DNA from: JAAZNF01 sp964561025 | GTDB lineage: Bacteria > Myxococcota > B64-G9 | Direction: 5' to 3' | Assembly (NCBI GenBank): GCA_964561025.1 | Contig: CAZLNM010000060.1 | Location: forward strand, 1-30,547 | Length of the DNA stretch: 30,547 bases | Shown: piece after piece, positions 17,784-26,653 of the stretch | Layout of the letters: each line of letters begins with the position of its first letter | Numbering within the stretch: the stretch's first letter is position 1 | Made by a program: the position numbers and the translations under genes | Notes under the pieces: generated by a model | What the model was told of the DNA's origin: nothing | Seen by the model: the letters and a program-made list of their open reading frames with translations, nothing else | The model's database searches: none

Positions 17784-18213
17784 GGTGCTGGGAGGCGCTT
17801 GCGCCAGCTGGATAGGCTTCCCCACGCCCGAGGACCGGCCGGGGCACGATGTGTCCAGACGTTTCATCGCCCGGCTGGATTGCGTGGACGCGCTTTCAGA
17901 GGTGCAGCGGAGCCGGCGCGCGCGGCTCGGATGCCTGGCTCTTTCTCAGCGCGCGGTCTTGCGAGTGGTCCGGGTCCAGCGATCCAGCCACTCCAGCACC
18001 GTGCGGTGCCACAAACGCGAGTTCTGGGGTTTGAGCACCCAGTGGTTCTCATCCGGGAAGTACAGCAGGCGGCTCGGGATCCCGCGCCGCTGGAGCGCGT
18101 TGAAGGTGGAGAGGCTCTCCGTTTCCACGACCCGAAAGTCCAACCCTCCCTGGATCACCAGCGTCGGGGTTTTCCATCGGCTCACGAAGGTCTTGGGCGA
18201 GTTGCGCGCGTAG
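17755..18213 (+). CDS. Doubtful ORF with strong ribosome-binding site, partly antisense to the peptidase gene
   Basis: GGGAGGTGA at 17743-17751 stands five bases before an ATG, as good a start context as any in the window and nearly identical to that of the zinc-ribbon gene just upstream. The frame overlaps that gene's end by 29 nt and runs 152 codons, but the last 268 nt are antisense to the 3' end of the S9 peptidase, which is certainly coding. The sequence (MKLRVCAMNEVLGGACASW) matches nothing I know and from about residue 60 on looks like a shadow frame. It may be a genuine small gene whose original stop was lost, or a translated leader. Confidence 0.25.
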   Translation: MKLRVCAMNEVLGGACASWIGFPTPEDRPGHDVSRRFIARLDCVDALSEVQRSRRARLGCLALSQRAVLRVVRVQRSSHSSTVRCHKREFWGLSTQWFSSGKYSRRLGIPRRWSALKVERLSVSTTRKSNPPWITSVGVFHRLTKVLGELRA

Positions 18214-20012
18214 ACCTCCGGCTTCTCCCACGGTGGCCCGGTCATCTCCCATTCGGGAAACCATAGCTCCTCGGTGTTGTAGTAGCTGCTCTCGGTGTCG
18301 AAGTCTCCGTCGTGAGTCACCAGGCAGGCGAAGGGGTGATCCTGGCCGGCGATCCAGTTGACCATGTAACCGCCGAAGGACGCGCCCAGGGCGCACATGC
18401 GGGCGGGATCGACCTCCGGCAGACGTTGGAGGGCGGCCTTGAGGCCGGCCATGAGATCGGCGAACGGGCCGGGCCCCCAGTTGCCGCGGATGGCGTCCAC
18501 GAAGGCCTGGCCGTACCCGGTGGAGCCCCGGAAATCCACGGCCACCACGGCGTAGCCGGCGCCGGCGTAGAACTGGGGGTTCCAGCGGTAGTGGAAGTCG
18601 TCGAGCCAGCTTCCCTGGGGGCCTCCGTGGATGAGAAAGGCCAACGGTACCTTCTGTCCCTTGCGCGCCTCGACGGGGCGCAGGATCCAGGCGTGTACCC
18701 TGGCCCCGTCGCTCTCGAACCAGAGGTCCTCGGGCTCGCTCATGCGCACAGTGCGCAACCGTTCTTCGTTCTCACGCGAAATTTGAGCGACCCGGCCCGT
18801 CGCCGGATCCAACTCGAAGACCTCCGCCGGGTGAATCATGCGATCTTGCAGAAAGACGAGTGTCCCAGCACGGGTGAGCGTCAGCGAAAAGTTCCTCCCG
18901 ACCTCGTACAAGGGCTTCACCTGGCCGGAGCCGGCCTCCACCGAGAAGATCTTCTGCCGCGCGTGTTCCTGAGCGGTGACATACAGCAGCGAGCCGTCGG
19001 CGGCCCACACCAAATCCTCCACGGAGCGGTCCCACTCCTGGGTGAGCGGGTTCTTCTTGCCGCTGGCCACGTCCATCACCACGATATGCAGACGGTCGGC
19101 CTCGAATCCGGGACGCTGCATGGCCAGGTAGGCCAGCGTCTTGCCATCGGGGGAAAAGACGGGCCGGGTGTCGGTGGCCGGGTTGTCTCCGGTGAGCAAC
19201 ACCGGGCGGGACTTGCCGTCGGTCGCAACGCGGTAGAGCTCCACGTTGGTGCTCCAGGCCTCGTTGAGCGGGGGACGGGAAGCAAACACGATGCTCAGGC
19301 CATCCGGCGCCCAGGCGATCTCCTCTCCGCCGCCGAACGGCCGTGTCGGCGCATCCTGCTCCCAGCCGGACATCAGATCGACCGGGGCCTTGCCATCCCC
19401 GGCGGGTAGAGACGTTACGAACAAATGATTGCGCCGCCCGTCGGCCCAGGTGTCCCAGTGGCGCACGAACAGCCGGTCGTAGATCCGTCCGGTAGCCTTG
19501 TCCGCCGCGCGATCCGTAAGCCTCTTTTGGCTGCACGCGAGGTCGGCGCAGTCGGGGAACACCGCGCTCCAGAAGACGGCGCGCTTGCCATCGGGCGACA
19601 GCTCGAAGCCGTCGACGTCCAGCGGGAAGTCGGTGAGCCGCTCGGGATCGCCCCCATCGAGGCTGGCGCGCCAGATCTGAAAGCTGCCCGAACGGTTGGA
19701 GAGGAACAATACGGCCGAGCCGTCCGGCAGCCAGCGGCCGTTGGTGTCCACCGCCGGGTCGCGCGTGAGGCGTCTTGCGATCTTCCCGTCGATCGATATC
19801 ATGCCCAGGTCGGTGTTGCCGCGGTTGGCCTCGATGTCGTACTGCACCCGCGAGAACAACACCCAGCGCCCGTCGGGAGAAGGCCGGGGGTCGGAGAGGC
19901 GCACCATGGCGAACATGTCCTCCCATCCGAACGGGTGTGGGGCGGGAGGGGCCGCCATGGCGATGGTTCCCATCATGACGCCAAGGATGCACAGGGTCGC
20001 CCGCGTGCTCAT
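17946..20012 (-). CDS. Exported S9-family (prolyl oligopeptidase / acylaminoacyl-peptidase-like) serine peptidase
   Basis: A 688-residue S9 peptidase. A signal peptide (MSTRATLCILGVMMGTIAMA) precedes a beta-propeller with repeated WD40-like/TolB-type units (RPSPDGRWVLFSR, ELSPDGKRAVFWS, AWAPDGLSIVF, VFSPDGKTLAYLA) over residues about 35-420. The catalytic alpha/beta domain, about 430-688, has HGGPQGSW, the nucleophile GASFGGYM with Ser545, Asp625 (GGLDFR) and His657 (DENHW). Such enzymes cleave short peptides. The ATG at 20012 follows AAAGG and gives the signal peptide; the open frame extends far beyond but antisense-frame to two real upstream genes. It is the third gene of the operon with the TonB receptor, suggesting breakdown of an imported or surface peptide in the periplasm. 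Confidence 0.95.
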   Translation of the reverse strand: MSTRATLCILGVMMGTIAMAAPPAPHPFGWEDMFAMVRLSDPRPSPDGRWVLFSRVQYDIEANRGNTDLGMISIDGKIARRLTRDPAVDTNGRWLPDGSAVLFLSNRSGSFQIWRASLDGGDPERLTDFPLDVDGFELSPDGKRAVFWSAVFPDCADLACSQKRLTDRAADKATGRIYDRLFVRHWDTWADGRRNHLFVTSLPAGDGKAPVDLMSGWEQDAPTRPFGGGEEIAWAPDGLSIVFASRPPLNEAWSTNVELYRVATDGKSRPVLLTGDNPATDTRPVFSPDGKTLAYLAMQRPGFEADRLHIVVMDVASGKKNPLTQEWDRSVEDLVWAADGSLLYVTAQEHARQKIFSVEAGSGQVKPLYEVGRNFSLTLTRAGTLVFLQDRMIHPAEVFELDPATGRVAQISRENEERLRTVRMSEPEDLWFESDGARVHAWILRPVEARKGQKVPLAFLIHGGPQGSWLDDFHYRWNPQFYAGAGYAVVAVDFRGSTGYGQAFVDAIRGNWGPGPFADLMAGLKAALQRLPEVDPARMCALGASFGGYMVNWIAGQDHPFACLVTHDGDFDTESSYYNTEELWFPEWEMTGPPWEKPEVYARNSPKTFVSRWKTPTLVIQGGLDFRVVETESLSTFNALQRRGIPSRLLYFPDENHWVLKPQNSRLWHRTVLEWLDRWTRTTRKTAR

Positions 20013-20050
20013 GGAATGCCTTTCTGTGTCGAGACGGGTGGGAGCTTCGA

Positions 20051-20971
20051 TCACTTGCACACGTCGGAGCAGGACAACCGCTCCAACCGACCTTCGACGC
20101 TGGGGTAGCCGGGATCCGGGGCGGGAGGGACCGTGTTCGTCTGGCGCACCTGCCCGAATCCAGCGATCCACTCGTGGACGATCTCGATGACCGGGATGTT
20201 GGTGTTGTACACCTCGACCCCGGCCTCGTGGAACGCGACGTAGCCGTCGTTGGGCTGCCCGTTCTTGTTCTGGCCGGTCAGGTAGTCCAGCGTGGCCACC
20301 CAGTAGGTGGCCGTGGGCTCCAGGGGAATGCCCCCGCGGAAGGTCACGGACACCCTCTGGCCTTGAGTACGGATGGACTTGCCGTCCTCGGACAGCTCCT
20401 GCGCCTGCTGGTTGCAGTCGATGCTCACCTTGACGTTGCTCTGCCCGAGCGCGATGTCGTACCCGCCGCTGACGTGCAAAAAGCGCCCCATCTGATCCGC
20501 CTGGTCGCCGGCGTTCTCGCCGAGCTTGGGCACCAGGCTCACCGCGTTCTCCAGCACCCGCAGCAACTGATCGCCGCTGAGTTTCACCAGCACCACCGTG
20601 TCTTCGTGGAACGGCATCATCTGGTACACGTCCTGGTCGGTGATGGGGCCCTTGGAGATCCGCTCGCGGGTGGTGCCCGAGCCCCCGCTGCCGCAGACCA
20701 CCTCGTCGCGGATGGCGCCGCCGTTGAAGAGCGACAGCACCACGGTCGCGCCTGGCTGGTTGTAGTCGTGGTAGTAGAGCGCGTCGGCCAAAAAGTTCCC
20801 CACCGGGGCCTCGCACTGGCGCACGAAGATGCGCCGGATGTCGAGGTCGGTATTGATGGTGCCCCACACCTCGGGACGGGTGACCGGGCAGGAGTCGTTG
20901 TACACCGCGCAGGCCGAACCCATCCCCAGGACGACGCACAAGGACAGGAAGTTGCGGTAACGCCGCTTCAT
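20051..20971 (-). CDS. Lipoprotein consisting of a 5'-nucleotidase C-terminal domain only
   Basis: A 306-residue protein with a lipoprotein signal (hydrophobic run ending GMGSAC, Cys21). The mature part matches the substrate-binding C-terminal domain of the 5'-nucleotidase/UshA family: GNFLADAL, then VLSLFNGGAIRDEV, then GPITDQDVYQMMPFHEDTVVLVKLSGDQLLRVLE (about 107-141), and TATYWVATLDYLTG. The N-terminal metallophosphatase domain that holds the metal centre is completely absent, and there is no room for it in the preceding gene, so phosphatase activity is unlikely. It may bind a nucleotide or another ligand. The ATG at 20971 follows GAGGT. It sits 18 nt after the TonB receptor stop and 38 nt before the peptidase. 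Confidence 0.85.
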   Translation of the reverse strand: MKRRYRNFLSLCVVLGMGSACAVYNDSCPVTRPEVWGTINTDLDIRRIFVRQCEAPVGNFLADALYYHDYNQPGATVVLSLFNGGAIRDEVVCGSGGSGTTRERISKGPITDQDVYQMMPFHEDTVVLVKLSGDQLLRVLENAVSLVPKLGENAGDQADQMGRFLHVSGGYDIALGQSNVKVSIDCNQQAQELSEDGKSIRTQGQRVSVTFRGGIPLEPTATYWVATLDYLTGQNKNGQPNDGYVAFHEAGVEVYNTNIPVIEIVHEWIAGFGQVRQTNTVPPAPDPGYPSVEGRLERLSCSDVCK

Positions 20972-20989
20972 GGCACAGACCTCGCTGCC

Positions 20990-23524
20990 TCAGGGATGCC
21001 AGCGGAGCCCAAAGAGGAACGAGAAGGGCTCGCGGGGCAGAAGACCGCTCAAACGATCCGGTCTCGGCGGGGCATCCCGTATATCTGCGTCGAACACGTT
21101 GTAGACGTAGGCGTAGAACCCCAGGTGATTGAACAGGATCGGTGGGGTGGAAAGCCCGGCGCTCACTGTGGTGGCGGCCGGGATGACGAACGAGCGCAGC
21201 ACCTCCATCTGCTGGCGGGTGTTGTTGCGCCGTTCGCAGGCGTACTGGACGGCCAGGTGGAAGTCCAGCCATTCGAACACGGCCAGGTCGAAGCCCGCGT
21301 TGAAGCGCATCTGCGGCATGTCGGTGATGTAACTGGACGAGGCCTGCCCGGCCGAGGTGGCCGTCGCCCGGAACCACGACGAGTTGGCGTACACGCGGTT
21401 GCGGTTGCCGATGCGAGCCACGCCCTCCACCTCGGTTCCGAACACGTCCAGGGCCTCGACGTTGCGGTACACCGGGGAGAGCTGCGCCACGTCCATGGGC
21501 TCGATGCTGTTGCGGATCCAATTGTAGAAGAAGTTCCCGCGCAGACGGTATTCCACCGGACCGGTTTCGAAGTGGGCCTCGACCCCGGCCTCCACGGTGT
21601 GGATGGTCACCGCGCCCAGATCCTGGTTGCCCTGGAACGAGCGGATCGGATCGAAGTCCGTCGAGTCGTATAGCTCCTGGAAGGTGGGCGCGCGGAAGGC
21701 CATGGCGTACAGCGCCTTGAAGGACAGGGGCGGCAGGGGGCGGTACACCACGCCCACCCGCGGGTTCACCGCCACGCCGAAGTCCGCGGAGTAGTCCAGC
21801 CGAAAGCCCGCCAGCAGGTCGAGCCCCGGGGCCACGTCCTGCCAGTGATCCTGCGCGTAGAAGCCGAAGGTGATGCGATCCTGACCCTCGGGCTTCCCCG
21901 TCATCGTGCCGCAAGGCAGGGAAAAACCGCCGATCACCAGCGAGCCCTGGCCCGCGCCGCTGCAGGTGATGCCGCCGGTATCCCGGACCAGGGTGAAGTC
22001 CGGTAGGGACAGGTATTCGAACTGCCCGCCGGCGATGAGCAGGTTGTTCGGCAGGAGTTGAAAGCGGCCGCTGCTCTCGAAACCCAGCGTCTGGGTGCGG
22101 TAGCGCGTGCTCTCGCGCAGGCCGTCCTCGAGGTGTTTCTCGCCCGCGATGAAGGCGTTCTCTCCCGCCCGGATCACCTGGAAGGCGTTGTCGACCAGCC
22201 GGGTATCGAAGTAGAAGCGATTCTCGAGCGCCACCCGCTGCCCGATGGGCAGGCGGTACGAAAGGTCGGTGTTGACGAGGTGCAGCGCCAGATCCGAGCC
22301 GCGGTCCAGGGTGTCGTATTTGCCGACGTAGGCCCCGCGGGTCTGAAAGATGTAATGGGAGAGCCAGGTCAGCTCGCCGCCGCCCAGCTTCTTGTAGATT
22401 CCGCGTAGCTGGGCGTGCACCTGGAGGCGATGATCGTCCACCGAGCCGGGGGTGTTGGAGACGTCCTGGGCGTGGCCCTGGGAGTCCTTGGGGATGGTGC
22501 CGGCGATGCCAGACAGCGCGTCGCTTTCCACCGTGCGATCCTGCCCCTGGCTGAACACGAACTGGGCCTGGGCGTTGACGGCGAATTGCTCGTTTTCATA
22601 GCCGCCTCCGACGGAGGCGCGTGCGGTGTTGAAGAGCCCGTACGCCGCAACGCCCTCCGCGTCGACCGGCTCGCGGGTGACGATGTTCAGCACGCCCATG
22701 AAGGCGCCGGTGCCGTACAGGGCCGAACCCGGGCCGCGGACGAGCTCGAGGCGTTCCACCGCCTCGGCCGGGAATTCGAGCAGGGCGGTGCCGTCGTAGA
22801 GATCGTTCAGCCGGTGGCCGTCGACGAGCACCAGCACCTGGGCGTCCGAGAGCACCCCGCGCACCGCCACCCGGTACGTCCCCGAGACCGATCGCACCAC
22901 GTGCAAGCCGGGCAGGCGATCCAACAGATCGGCCACGGTCTGCGCGCCGGCGGCCTCGATCTCGGCCCGCTCCACCACCGAGACGATGGCGGGCGCGGCC
23001 TCCTGGCTCTGCGCGCTGCGAGTGGCGAGCTGGATGGTTGCGGCCCCGGCCTCTAAGCTTGCGCCCTCGGCTCCGGGCTCGGGCTTGGGTTTGGGCTTGG
23101 GCTTGGGTTTCGGTTTCGGCTTGGGCTGAGCCTGGGGGTTGACCACCGAGACCACCTGGGGCTGGGCCTCCGCGGCGAACACCACGTGGCGGTTCCCCTC
23201 GAAGTCCACCGCGTAGCAGAAGTACTCGATGCCCGGCGGCTGCACGCTCTTGCCCGGAATGACGCCCTCGTACAGATCCCCGCTCACCAGGCGCAATTCC
23301 CGGATCTCGTACTCGGTGGTCCCGGCCGGGCGGAAGGCCAGCGCGGCGATGCTGATCTGATCGGCGCCGATCATGTTGCCCTTGATGATCAGATCTTGTC
23401 CCTGGACGGCCTTGGCGGTGGGGGTGTGCAAGAAGGTGACGTTGAAGGTCTGGGCGCCCGCGCGCGTGGCGGGCCCGAGCGCGAGCACGATCCAGGCGAG
23501 TAGGAACAGACTGGGTTTTCTCAC
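20990..23524 (-). CDS. TonB-dependent outer-membrane receptor with N-terminal beta domain and Lys-Pro spacer
   Basis: An 844-residue receptor. Order: signal peptide 1-24 (cleaved after AGA); a compact beta-rich domain about 26-115 (HTPTAKAVQGQDLIIKGNM to YFCYAVDFEGNRHVVF); a Lys-Pro spacer at 133-150 of alternating K and P; plug domain about 170-285 (AAGAQTVADLLDRLPGLHV, LVDGHRLND, RLELVRGPGSALYGTGAFMGVLNIVT); beta-barrel about 290-844 ending FLFGLRWHP. The plug and barrel are typical of CirA/BtuB-type receptors. No clear TonB box is seen, so its position relative to the spacer is uncertain. The start is GTG at 23524 with GGAG six nt upstream. It heads an operon with the two exported proteins downstream. 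The substrate is unknown. Confidence 0.95.
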   Translation of the reverse strand: MRKPSLFLLAWIVLALGPATRAGAQTFNVTFLHTPTAKAVQGQDLIIKGNMIGADQISIAALAFRPAGTTEYEIRELRLVSGDLYEGVIPGKSVQPPGIEYFCYAVDFEGNRHVVFAAEAQPQVVSVVNPQAQPKPKPKPKPKPKPKPEPGAEGASLEAGAATIQLATRSAQSQEAAPAIVSVVERAEIEAAGAQTVADLLDRLPGLHVVRSVSGTYRVAVRGVLSDAQVLVLVDGHRLNDLYDGTALLEFPAEAVERLELVRGPGSALYGTGAFMGVLNIVTREPVDAEGVAAYGLFNTARASVGGGYENEQFAVNAQAQFVFSQGQDRTVESDALSGIAGTIPKDSQGHAQDVSNTPGSVDDHRLQVHAQLRGIYKKLGGGELTWLSHYIFQTRGAYVGKYDTLDRGSDLALHLVNTDLSYRLPIGQRVALENRFYFDTRLVDNAFQVIRAGENAFIAGEKHLEDGLRESTRYRTQTLGFESSGRFQLLPNNLLIAGGQFEYLSLPDFTLVRDTGGITCSGAGQGSLVIGGFSLPCGTMTGKPEGQDRITFGFYAQDHWQDVAPGLDLLAGFRLDYSADFGVAVNPRVGVVYRPLPPLSFKALYAMAFRAPTFQELYDSTDFDPIRSFQGNQDLGAVTIHTVEAGVEAHFETGPVEYRLRGNFFYNWIRNSIEPMDVAQLSPVYRNVEALDVFGTEVEGVARIGNRNRVYANSSWFRATATSAGQASSSYITDMPQMRFNAGFDLAVFEWLDFHLAVQYACERRNNTRQQMEVLRSFVIPAATTVSAGLSTPPILFNHLGFYAYVYNVFDADIRDAPPRPDRLSGLLPREPFSFLFGLRWHP

Positions 23525-23544
23525 TGTGGCTCCGTACGAACGCC

Positions 23545-23573
23545 ATCTTCCCGCCAGAGGGCAGGAGTGTCAA
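23545..23573 (-). promoter_or_regulatory. Candidate sigma-70 promoter for the TonB receptor operon
   Basis: On the minus strand a perfect TTGACA (23573-23568) is followed after exactly 17 nt by GAAGAT (23550-23545). The predicted start is close to 23538, about 14 nt before the GTG at 23524, with the GGAG ribosome-binding site between them. Confidence 0.5.
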
Positions 23574-23660
23574 GAGAACCCTCGACAGGGAAAGAAAGCC
23601 ACCATTCTTTTTATCTTGCCGGGTGAATTTCATCTGGCCTCGGCCGTCCAGGATTCAACA

Positions 23661-23695
23661 TTGTGGATTTTTTTTGCGGATGTTAGAAAGGGCGT
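23661..23695 (+). promoter_or_regulatory. Promoter for the VWA lipoprotein operon, sharing its core with rrn P2
   Basis: TTGTGG (23661-23666), 17-nt spacer with a run of eight or more T, then TAGAAA (23684-23689). The block TGTTAGAAAGGGCGT (23681-23695) differs at one base from TGTTAGAGAGGGCGT at 30285-30299 in rrn P2, with the same distance to the -35 box. The leader to the ATG at 23769 would be about 75 nt. Confidence 0.5.
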
Positions 23696-23768
23696 AACGC
23701 GATCGCGGCAAATTGGGCTCGCTCGTCGAGCTCGGAGTGCCCTCCGTGGGACAACCGAAAGGGGACCG

Positions 23769-26633
23769 ATGATGCTCGCCGACCGCAGACGAATGGTACA
23801 GGCGCTCCTATGGGTCATGGGGCTCACCGCCGCGGCTTGCGGAAACGGCTCCGAGCCCAGACGGTTGGTGCTCGAGGGCTGCGCGCACTGGGAGCAGGGG
23901 CACCTGTGGTGCGCGGCGCGGGTGTTCGATGCCGATCAGAAGCCGGTGACCGGCCTCGGGCAGAACGCCTTCGCCCTCACCGAGTCGGTGCCGGGCCAGG
24001 ACGCGCGGACGGTGACGTTCGACTCCAAGGAGCGCGCCTTCGAGGACCCGGGTTTCTACGAGCGCTCGGTGACCGCCGACAAGGTCGACATCATCTTCGC
24101 CATCGACATCTCCAGGACCATGGAGGACTTCGTCGCGCCGCTCAAACCGGAGCTCGGAAAAATCCTGGACGCGCTCTACCAGAGGCGCGCGGACTTCCGG
24201 GTGGGGTTCATCCTGTACGACAACCTGTTCGACGAGGTGGTGGTCGAGCCGTTCCGCGGGCCGATGGACCAGGCGGCCTTGCGAAAGTACATCGCTGATC
24301 TCTCCGTCCGGGGCGAGTGGTGGACCCCGGCGGCCACTTTCGACGCCTTGCTGCTGGCGGGCGACGGGGCCTCCCAGGGGCTCGGCTGGAGAGAGGATGC
24401 GCGACACGTGGTGGTGGCGGTGTCGGACTCGTTCTCGGCCTCGGCCTACGGGCTCGAGTGGTACTCCATCTGGTGCACCAACGCCAACCAGTCAGCGGCG
24501 CACGAGATCCAGAAGGCGAAGGCGTTCCGTCTGCTCTACACCACCTCGCCCTGGGCGGGGGTGGAGGGCACCGACCCGAGCAACGATTCGTACGCAAGCG
24601 GTGAGACCAACCCCAAGGCGTTGAGCCTGGGAAAGATGGACCCGCTGGGAGAGAAGCTCCCCTGGCCGCTCACCGCCGCCGACCTCGTGGCCGCGCTCGA
24701 TCTTTCGGCGACCGAGGTGGCCGACTCGGTGTACTACTTCGCCTGGATGAGCGGCCTTTCGCTCGCCCAGGCGGATGGCCAGAAGGTCAAGATCGACCTC
24801 TCGGTGACACTGCCCGACGGGACCTTCACGCAGAAGGCCAGCGTACCGGCGGTGCTGAGCCAGCGGGACATCAGCCTCCAGGTCGAGGACGTCCGCGGTC
24901 GCCCGGTGAGCGACGCCACCGCCGTCCTGCTGCGCCGTATGGGTGATCTTACCGCCGAGGTGTCCTGGGACAACGCCGTGGAGAGCGGTCGCGCCACCGT
25001 ACCGCACCTGGAAGAGGGCGACTTCATCCTGCGTGTCTACACCGACGGCTGGTACCAGTACGAGGCGCTGCGCTACTTTTCCGAGCAGCCCATCCAGGTG
25101 ATCCCCGGTGGCCAGACGGTGTTCGATGTGAAGCCGCCGCTCGCCGATCAGGCCCAGGAGCTGGCCCGTGCGCGCGGCCTGCTCGCCGACATCGCCGACT
25201 TCGCGCCGGCCAACCGGCCGTTCGCCGATTACGCGTTGGAGGTGCGCGCCTGGCTCGATGGTCTCGATCAGCAAGGCATGGACCGCACCGAGCTCGAGCG
25301 GCTCAAGCGCTTCAACGTGGGCTTGTCGGCCTACCTGAACACCTTGTCCTTCGGCGAGGCCATGGTGGAGGGGGCCATCCAGGACTTCGTGGACGCCGCC
25401 CGCGAGCTGCGCGAGCTGTTCCGGCGCACCGAGGAAACCGCGGACGAGCTCGACAGCGATGTCATCTCCTGGGACACGCTCATCCTGCTGGCCTCGTACC
25501 TGATCCAGCGGGATCTCGACGCCATCGCCAAGTGGGGGGAGAACGAGGGCTACGTCGAGCTCCTCAAGGAGACGGTGGTCAAGGAGCTGGTCCCCAAGGC
25601 CGTCGAGTGGATGCTCGACCTCATCCGCCAAAACTGCGAAAACGGCCAGCTCGCCGCCGACATCATCGATCTGGTGAAGGAGCTGGTGTACGCCAACTGG
25701 GACAACGACTCCGGGGCCCTCCAGAAGGTGGTGCTGAAGATCGCCGCCATCTTCCTCGACCTGGTGCTTGACCCGGCGGTGGAGGCGGTCGAAAGCGCGC
25801 TGAAAGACGAGCTTCGCGACGCGCTGGGCGACGCGGCCGCCGAGTACTCCGACGAGGTGGCCTCCCTGGTGCGGGTGGGCCTGGAGGCCATCTGGGGCGG
25901 GATCTCGGCCCTGCTCGACGACTCCCAGGACACGTCCTTCCTGAACGCGGTGAAGACCCGGGTCCAGGCGGCCGTGGCCAAGCTCGGCGACCCCAAGAAC
26001 GTGAAGAAGGCCGTCTCGGCGGTGATCGACATCCTCAAGCAAAAGAGCGGCCCCGGCATGATGCGTGAGTTCGTTCTGCCGCTGCTCGACATGATCTTGC
26101 GCACGGCGGTGGACGTGGACGGCGGCAAGGTCGATCACGACATCATCATCGAGACCCTGGCGCGACTGTTTTGCAACTACGTGCTGATCGAGCGCTACTT
26201 CTCCACCCCACTCGAGAACGGCATGCGCGAGCTGTGGGCGCAGGCCCAGGGCTTCGCCCCGGACGGCAACGCCCTCGAGCGCTACGACGCCATGCACCAG
26301 GACTTTCGTGCCTACCGCCGGGACGTGGTGGAGCCGAACGTCGATCTGGCGCTCGCGGCCATGTCGGTCCAGGAGACCTTCGAGCAGATCGACCAGTGGC
26401 TCAGCGGCGCCGAGTACCTCTTGTACATCGCCGAGTACCTGACCGCGGCCACCTGCGTAAAATTCCCTGACTTTTGCGAGACCGCCTTCGAGGACGTGCC
26501 CAACCTGGTCAAGTTCATCCGTGGCCTGCGCCTCATGACCAACATCGTCGAGTTCGCGCTCAAACTCGACGGCGCCAACAAGATCGCCCACGCCACCGCG
26601 AACGGGAACCCGGTGTTGTGGGCCACCCCATAG
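23769..26633 (+). CDS. VWA-domain lipoprotein with long helical C-terminal region
   Basis: A 954-residue protein. A signal peptide ends TAAAC, giving a lipidated Cys24. A von Willebrand factor A domain spans about 105-290: DIIFAIDISRTMEDF gives MIDAS ligands D113, S115 and T117 (DxSxT instead of the usual DxSxS), and VVVAVSDSF gives D220. A predicted beta region follows (about 370-500), then roughly 450 residues of almost pure amphipathic helix (about 505-940; for example VEAVESALKDELRDALGDAA). I do not recognise the C-terminal part. The start is ATG at 23769 (a second ATG follows directly), after AAGGGGA. It lies 20 nt before the next lipoprotein gene, so the two are one operon, and the product is probably on the outer membrane surface or facing the periplasm. 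Confidence 0.85.
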   Translation: MMLADRRRMVQALLWVMGLTAAACGNGSEPRRLVLEGCAHWEQGHLWCAARVFDADQKPVTGLGQNAFALTESVPGQDARTVTFDSKERAFEDPGFYERSVTADKVDIIFAIDISRTMEDFVAPLKPELGKILDALYQRRADFRVGFILYDNLFDEVVVEPFRGPMDQAALRKYIADLSVRGEWWTPAATFDALLLAGDGASQGLGWREDARHVVVAVSDSFSASAYGLEWYSIWCTNANQSAAHEIQKAKAFRLLYTTSPWAGVEGTDPSNDSYASGETNPKALSLGKMDPLGEKLPWPLTAADLVAALDLSATEVADSVYYFAWMSGLSLAQADGQKVKIDLSVTLPDGTFTQKASVPAVLSQRDISLQVEDVRGRPVSDATAVLLRRMGDLTAEVSWDNAVESGRATVPHLEEGDFILRVYTDGWYQYEALRYFSEQPIQVIPGGQTVFDVKPPLADQAQELARARGLLADIADFAPANRPFADYALEVRAWLDGLDQQGMDRTELERLKRFNVGLSAYLNTLSFGEAMVEGAIQDFVDAARELRELFRRTEETADELDSDVISWDTLILLASYLIQRDLDAIAKWGENEGYVELLKETVVKELVPKAVEWMLDLIRQNCENGQLAADIIDLVKELVYANWDNDSGALQKVVLKIAAIFLDLVLDPAVEAVESALKDELRDALGDAAAEYSDEVASLVRVGLEAIWGGISALLDDSQDTSFLNAVKTRVQAAVAKLGDPKNVKKAVSAVIDILKQKSGPGMMREFVLPLLDMILRTAVDVDGGKVDHDIIIETLARLFCNYVLIERYFSTPLENGMRELWAQAQGFAPDGNALERYDAMHQDFRAYRRDVVEPNVDLALAAMSVQETFEQIDQWLSGAEYLLYIAEYLTAATCVKFPDFCETAFEDVPNLVKFIRGLRLMTNIVEFALKLDGANKIAHATANGNPVLWATP

Positions 26634-26653
26634 CGGGCCCAGGAGGTGACGCC

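Noticed and set aside
20013..21914. The peptidase reading frame stays open more than 600 codons upstream of its start.
   Set aside because: It lies in another frame over two well-supported genes (nucleotidase-domain lipoprotein and TonB receptor); GC-rich DNA keeps such frames open. The ATG at 20012 has a signal peptide after it.
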